Notes under the pieces: generated by a model
What the model saw: only the letters and a program-made list of their open reading frames with translations
Databases searched by the model: none
Told to the model about the DNA's origin: nothing
Shown: in pieces, positions 61,110 to 64,000 of the stretch
How the letters are laid out: every line of letters starts with the position of its first letter
Numbering within the stretch: position 1 is the first letter of the stretch
From: Eledone cirrhosa
Taxonomy: Eukaryota; Mollusca; Cephalopoda; Octopoda; Eledonidae
Reading direction: 5' to 3'
DNA: 64,000 nt
Assembly: GCA_964016885.1 (NCBI GenBank)
Contig: OZ024740.1
Location: forward strand, 300,605,209 to 300,669,208
Program-made: the position numbers and the translations under genes

Positions 61110-61173
61110 ATTTTGTCTGAAGAGGGCATACCATATTTTTAATATGATATCCCTGAAATATATATAATGAAAT
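61110..61173 (+). ncRNA. Hammerhead-ribozyme-like fold at the PLE 3' terminus, core intact
   Basis: Stem I pairs ATTTTGT (61110-61116) with ATGAAAT (61167-61173), with two G-U pairs. The core is CTGAAGA (61117-61123). Stem II runs 61124-61154: G-U, G-C, G-C, C-C mismatch, A-U, U-A, A-U, one more mismatch, then six pairs closing a U-rich loop. GAAA lies at 61155-61158, then TATATATA, with predicted cleavage after 61166. The element ends about 45 bases downstream at (TA)n. PLE-borne hammerheads are established; this one is read from the sequence and untested. Confidence 0.75.
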
Positions 61174-61214
61174 AAATATGGTTTTATAAATGTAATTTCC
61201 ATTTGTTTAATATC

Positions 61215-61218
<4 letters not shown>

Positions 61219-61275
<57 letters not shown>
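61219..61275. repeat. (TA)n then (GT)n microsatellite
   Basis: About 13 TA and 15 GT units directly at the PLE end. Confidence 0.95.
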
Positions 61276-61276
<1 letters not shown>

Positions 61277-62160
61277 TGAGCGTGTAGTGTTGTGTGTGTA
61301 TGTGTATCAAATAGAAGTAGGCAATAAACTTGACATCTCGATAAAAATATTGCTAAAACTGATTTACCACTCAGTCATTCTGTATTTTTGTTGTACACAT
61401 ACACACACACACACACATTCGCACACGATCACACTCGCACACGATCACACACGCAGAGAGATAGAGGGAGAGGGGTGGAGAGAGATAGAGAGAAAGACAG
61501 AGATACACATGAACACATGAACACACACAAACACAGACGGTTTTATGTCTTTGTGTGTCCTTTGTAAATATGCGTGCCCCCACCCCCACCCCCAGCCACA
61601 CACACATATATATATATACAAATAAAGATTCAGCGAGAATCGCATTTTCGGCAGGCAGGACAAGCGAAACGAAACGCAAAACTCAGAAATGATACTGGCA
61701 AAGTGCTCAATAGTTAAAAACCAGAGCTAAACAATGTGTTAAGAAGCCATACAAAACTGAAAAGGTGGTCAAGAAAGCATTAACCACCGAAGCCAAAAAC
61801 CAAATCAAGCTAAACAGGTCAAGACAAAATAAATGATAAAAAATAAGTGATACCCAGACCTGGACTCCCGGAATTGCTGTTGAAATCGGATGTAGAGTTT
61901 CTGTGACTCCTAAATCAAAATACAGTCTGCTTAAAAATATAATCTTTGTGTATAATGATCGAACAAAGAATATCACGTTATCAACAGGTATTTCGCTCTG
62001 TACCAAATAAGTGAATGACACGGTGGTAAGTTAAACCACGTGTGGAAATAACAAGGGGAATAGCATAACCCCAGATTTTGGCAAGGTAATTCAGTTGGTG
62101 TAGATCATGCAAAGAATAACATAAATAGCACAAATCGAATAAGTTCACAATCGAGTAGTC

Positions 62161-62165
<5 letters not shown>
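61276..62165. other. Intergenic with CA and GA tracts
   Basis: CA tract at 61393-61418, a GA-rich stretch at 61455-61500 and a CCCCCAC tract at 61577-61595. No gene is supported. Confidence 0.5.

Positions 62166-62167
<2 letters not shown>

Positions 62168-62213
<46 letters not shown>
62168..62213. repeat. (TA)n microsatellite
   Basis: About 23 TA units. Confidence 0.95.
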
Positions 62214-62216
<3 letters not shown>

Positions 62217-62357
62217 AGTTTATGTTGGTTGTATACCAACACCTTAGTATGCAGGCTGGAGCACTCGACGAAGTGCGCAGGTTGGTTTGGTTACGCCGGA
62301 GTAGTGTAAAATAAAGTTAAATAAAAGTCAAATGATTAAAATTTAGCTTCGCTTATT

Positions 62358-62412
62358 ACTGCTATATATATTTCAGTGACAGCCATCTTTGGCTGTGACC
62401 TCTTCAGGCAGT
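62358..62412 (-). ncRNA. Hammerhead-ribozyme-like fold, left arm
   Basis: Inverted copy of 62644-62698, identical in the core, stems and GAAA. It reads away from the palindrome centre. Confidence 0.78.
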
Positions 62413-62643
62413 TTGAATTAGTATGGTATAGACAAGTACATATGTTGTTTAGTTGTATAATATTGTCAATACTCTGATATGCCCAGTTCCTTGTTGGGTT
62501 GTTAATTCACTGAGGAACTGGAGTCATACGACTCCAGTTCCTCAGTGAATTAAACAACCCAACAAGGAACTGGGCATATCAGAGTATTGACAATATTATA
62601 CAACTAAACAACATATGTACTTGTCTATACCATACTAATTCAA

Positions 62644-62698
62644 ACTGCCTGAAGAGGTCACAGCCAAAGATGGCTGTCACTGAAATATATATAGCAGT
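62644..62698 (+). ncRNA. Hammerhead-ribozyme-like fold, right arm, core intact
   Basis: Stem I pairs ACTGC (62644-62648) with GCAGT (62694-62698) perfectly. The core is CTGAAGA (62649-62655). Stem II runs 62656-62681: G-U, G-C, U-A, C-C mismatch, then seven Watson-Crick pairs (ACAGCCA with TGGCTGT) and an AAGA loop. GAAA lies at 62682-62685, then TATATATA, with predicted cleavage after A62693. All conserved positions of a type I hammerhead with minimal stem III are met. Confidence 0.8.
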
Positions 62699-62738
62699 AA
62701 TAAGCGAAGCTAACTTTTAATCATTTGACTTTTATTTA

Positions 62739-62868
<130 letters not shown>

Positions 62869-62891
62869 TATATATATATATTTGTGCATGT

Positions 62892-63432
62892 TTGTATATA
62901 TATATACATACTATTCTAGGTCTGTATACATATATGTATGTACGTGTACATACTTATATTTAAGTAACAGCCGTACTAAGAGAGGGAAATGAAATTTCGT
63001 TTCAATTTTTCCGTTTATCGTTTTCAGTGCACCCGGCCGATTAACCCACTCGATATGCAAATTGGGCTATTCAGCCGTTAATATGCATAAGGTAAGTATA
63101 TACGTTCAAAAATTTGGCAGGAAGGTATACGTTGCTGACGATAGCTAATAAGATTGAAACTAGTACACCGTTCCTTTGTCAGTGTTGAACAAACGAGCAA
63201 CGATGGTTGCTGGACACTACGGCTTAATACGGGATGTTTGTTTACAAACACACCGAGCATTATAATAAATGTTCGGTGAATCCATACGTGCATATATATA
63301 TGTGTGAATGTATGTATATATATATACAAACTACTGTACGTCTGTATACATATATGTATGTACGTGTACATACTTATATTTAAGTAACAGCCGTACTAAG
63401 AGTGGGAAATGAAATTTCGTTTCAATTTTTCC

Positions 63433-63438
<6 letters not shown>
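62892..63438 (+). repeat. 128-bp direct repeat flanking about 290 bp
   Basis: 62892-63019 and 63311-63438 differ at about six positions; both contain TATATGTATGTACGTGTACA, AGTAACAGCCGTACTAAGAG and TTTCGTTTCAATTTTTCCG. The second copy runs into (TA)n. The enclosed part contains GCTGACGATAGC...GAAACTAGTACACC. Such short direct repeats may be ends of another retroelement. Confidence 0.85.
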
Positions 63439-63469
<31 letters not shown>

Positions 63470-63471
<2 letters not shown>

Positions 63472-63960
63472 CATGACGGAGAGGGAGAGAGAGAATGTAT
63501 TACGTTGGAACCACATGAATAATCGAATACGTTCAGTTTATTTCCCAAAAGATAGCTCCGCGTTTAAAGCTAGTGAATGCAGCCTCGTATCGTAGACTCC
63601 TAATCTGCCATGAGTTTTCCAATATAATCTGGCTTGAAGCCTATATCGTATTGTATAGTTGGAATTAAAGAAACATAAATTGAGTTTTGCAGTTGAAAGT
63701 CACAGCTGTTATTTATAGAACATGATGTAATTATTTCTCTGTGTTTGCATCTATCATTCATATATAGATCGTCAATCGCCTTTTCCAACAATATGACGTC
63801 AGTTGGATGACATCTCAACTAATTTGTTCATTTACATAAGAAAATTGCACCTTGCAATAGAAAAAGAATTTGCAAGTCAATGTTAATATGTTCAGTGATA
63901 GTCTAAATATAATGCTTTACTTTATTTTACTTTTCAATTTCTGCTGTATGTGTTAATATG
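63470..63960. other. Intergenic, nothing recognised
   Basis: A short GA tract at 63479-63493; otherwise no repeat and no supported frame. Confidence 0.5.
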
Positions 63961-63965
63961 TAATA

Positions 63966-64000
63966 ATTGTTTCTACTGTTGGCACAAGGCCAGCAATTAT
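63966..64000 (-). mobile_element. tRNA-derived octopus-type SINE cut by the window end
   Basis: AATTGTTTCTACTGTTGGCACAAGGCCAGCAATTAT is the tail of a minus-strand copy; the rest lies outside. Confidence 0.88.

Larger units (their letters stand above)
56816..61219. mobile_element. Head-to-head pair of YRDD Penelope-like elements
   Basis: Left copy 56816-58232 (minus) and right copy 58233-61219 (plus) are joined at their truncated 5' ends, and everything from the zinc-finger region to the 3' end is present in both. Their common part is about 95% identical by eye, with one large difference: 59891-60387 exists only on the right. Both outer ends carry the hammerhead-bearing terminus (56851-56914 and 61110-61173). 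Inverted, 5'-truncated partners are a known habit of Penelope. Confidence 0.9.

Noticed and set aside
63131..63165. CTGACGA...GAAAC resembling a hammerhead
   Set aside because: Neither stem I nor stem II can be paired convincingly, so it is not listed as an ncRNA.

Overview
The window looks like repeat-dominated intergenic DNA from a cephalopod mollusc, most likely an octopus. The main clue is a tRNA-derived SINE of the type described from octopus (the OR/OK group), present in about ten copies. Its B box reads GTTCAAATCC and its tail reads AAGTAGAAACAATT. The same conclusion is supported by many (TA)n, (CA)n and trinucleotide arrays, by three Penelope-like element (PLE) lineages and by Helitrons. 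I found no convincing host protein-coding exon, rRNA gene, tRNA gene or CRISPR array. Nearly every recognisable coding stretch belongs to a decayed mobile element.

Layout. 1-4300: PLE terminal debris, SINEs and a 0.5 kb trinucleotide array. 4290-5900: a decayed protein gene of unknown family, minus strand; a diverged paralog lies at 43780-44230. 7830-11170: a Penelope-type PLE (YLDD reverse transcriptase, GIY-YIG nuclease), its repetitive 3' region and a 400-bp palindrome. 11383-19103: two adjacent Helitrons on the minus strand, a 1.2-kb internally deleted derivative beside its 6.5-kb coding relative. 20718-24053: fold-back elements. 24054-24897: a probable third Helitron end. 25412-32889: three copies of a YVDD-type PLE, two of them joined head to head. 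32913-37104: a YRDD-type PLE bounded by a 50-bp direct repeat. 37740-38890: a non-LTR retrotransposon remnant. 46311-46635: a second SINE family. 47038-49030: another Helitron with its helicase core deleted. 50418-52387: two inverted-repeat elements. 56296-56700: a hairpin element interrupted by a SINE. 56816-61219: a second head-to-head PLE pair. 62310-62744: a 435-bp palindrome.

Most notable signal. Compact hammerhead-ribozyme-like folds occur near PLE ends at 517-574 (+), 40639-40707 (-), 56851-56914 (-, core broken), 61110-61173 (+), 62358-62412 (-) and 62644-62698 (+). They share a CTGANGA core, a stem II with a pyrimidine-pyrimidine mismatch at its fourth position, GAAA, an 8-nt stem-loop III ending in UA, and a stem I. 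Base pairs change while pairing is kept between loci. A shorter version sits in the 3' region of each YVDD PLE copy. Hammerheads in PLEs are established knowledge; the particular variants, the mirrored arrangement and the junctions with (TA)n arrays are what deserve checking.

The elements act on one another: SINEs interrupt a Helitron and a fold-back element with visible target duplications, PLE copies lie in inverted pairs, and most PLE ends run directly into (TA)n arrays.
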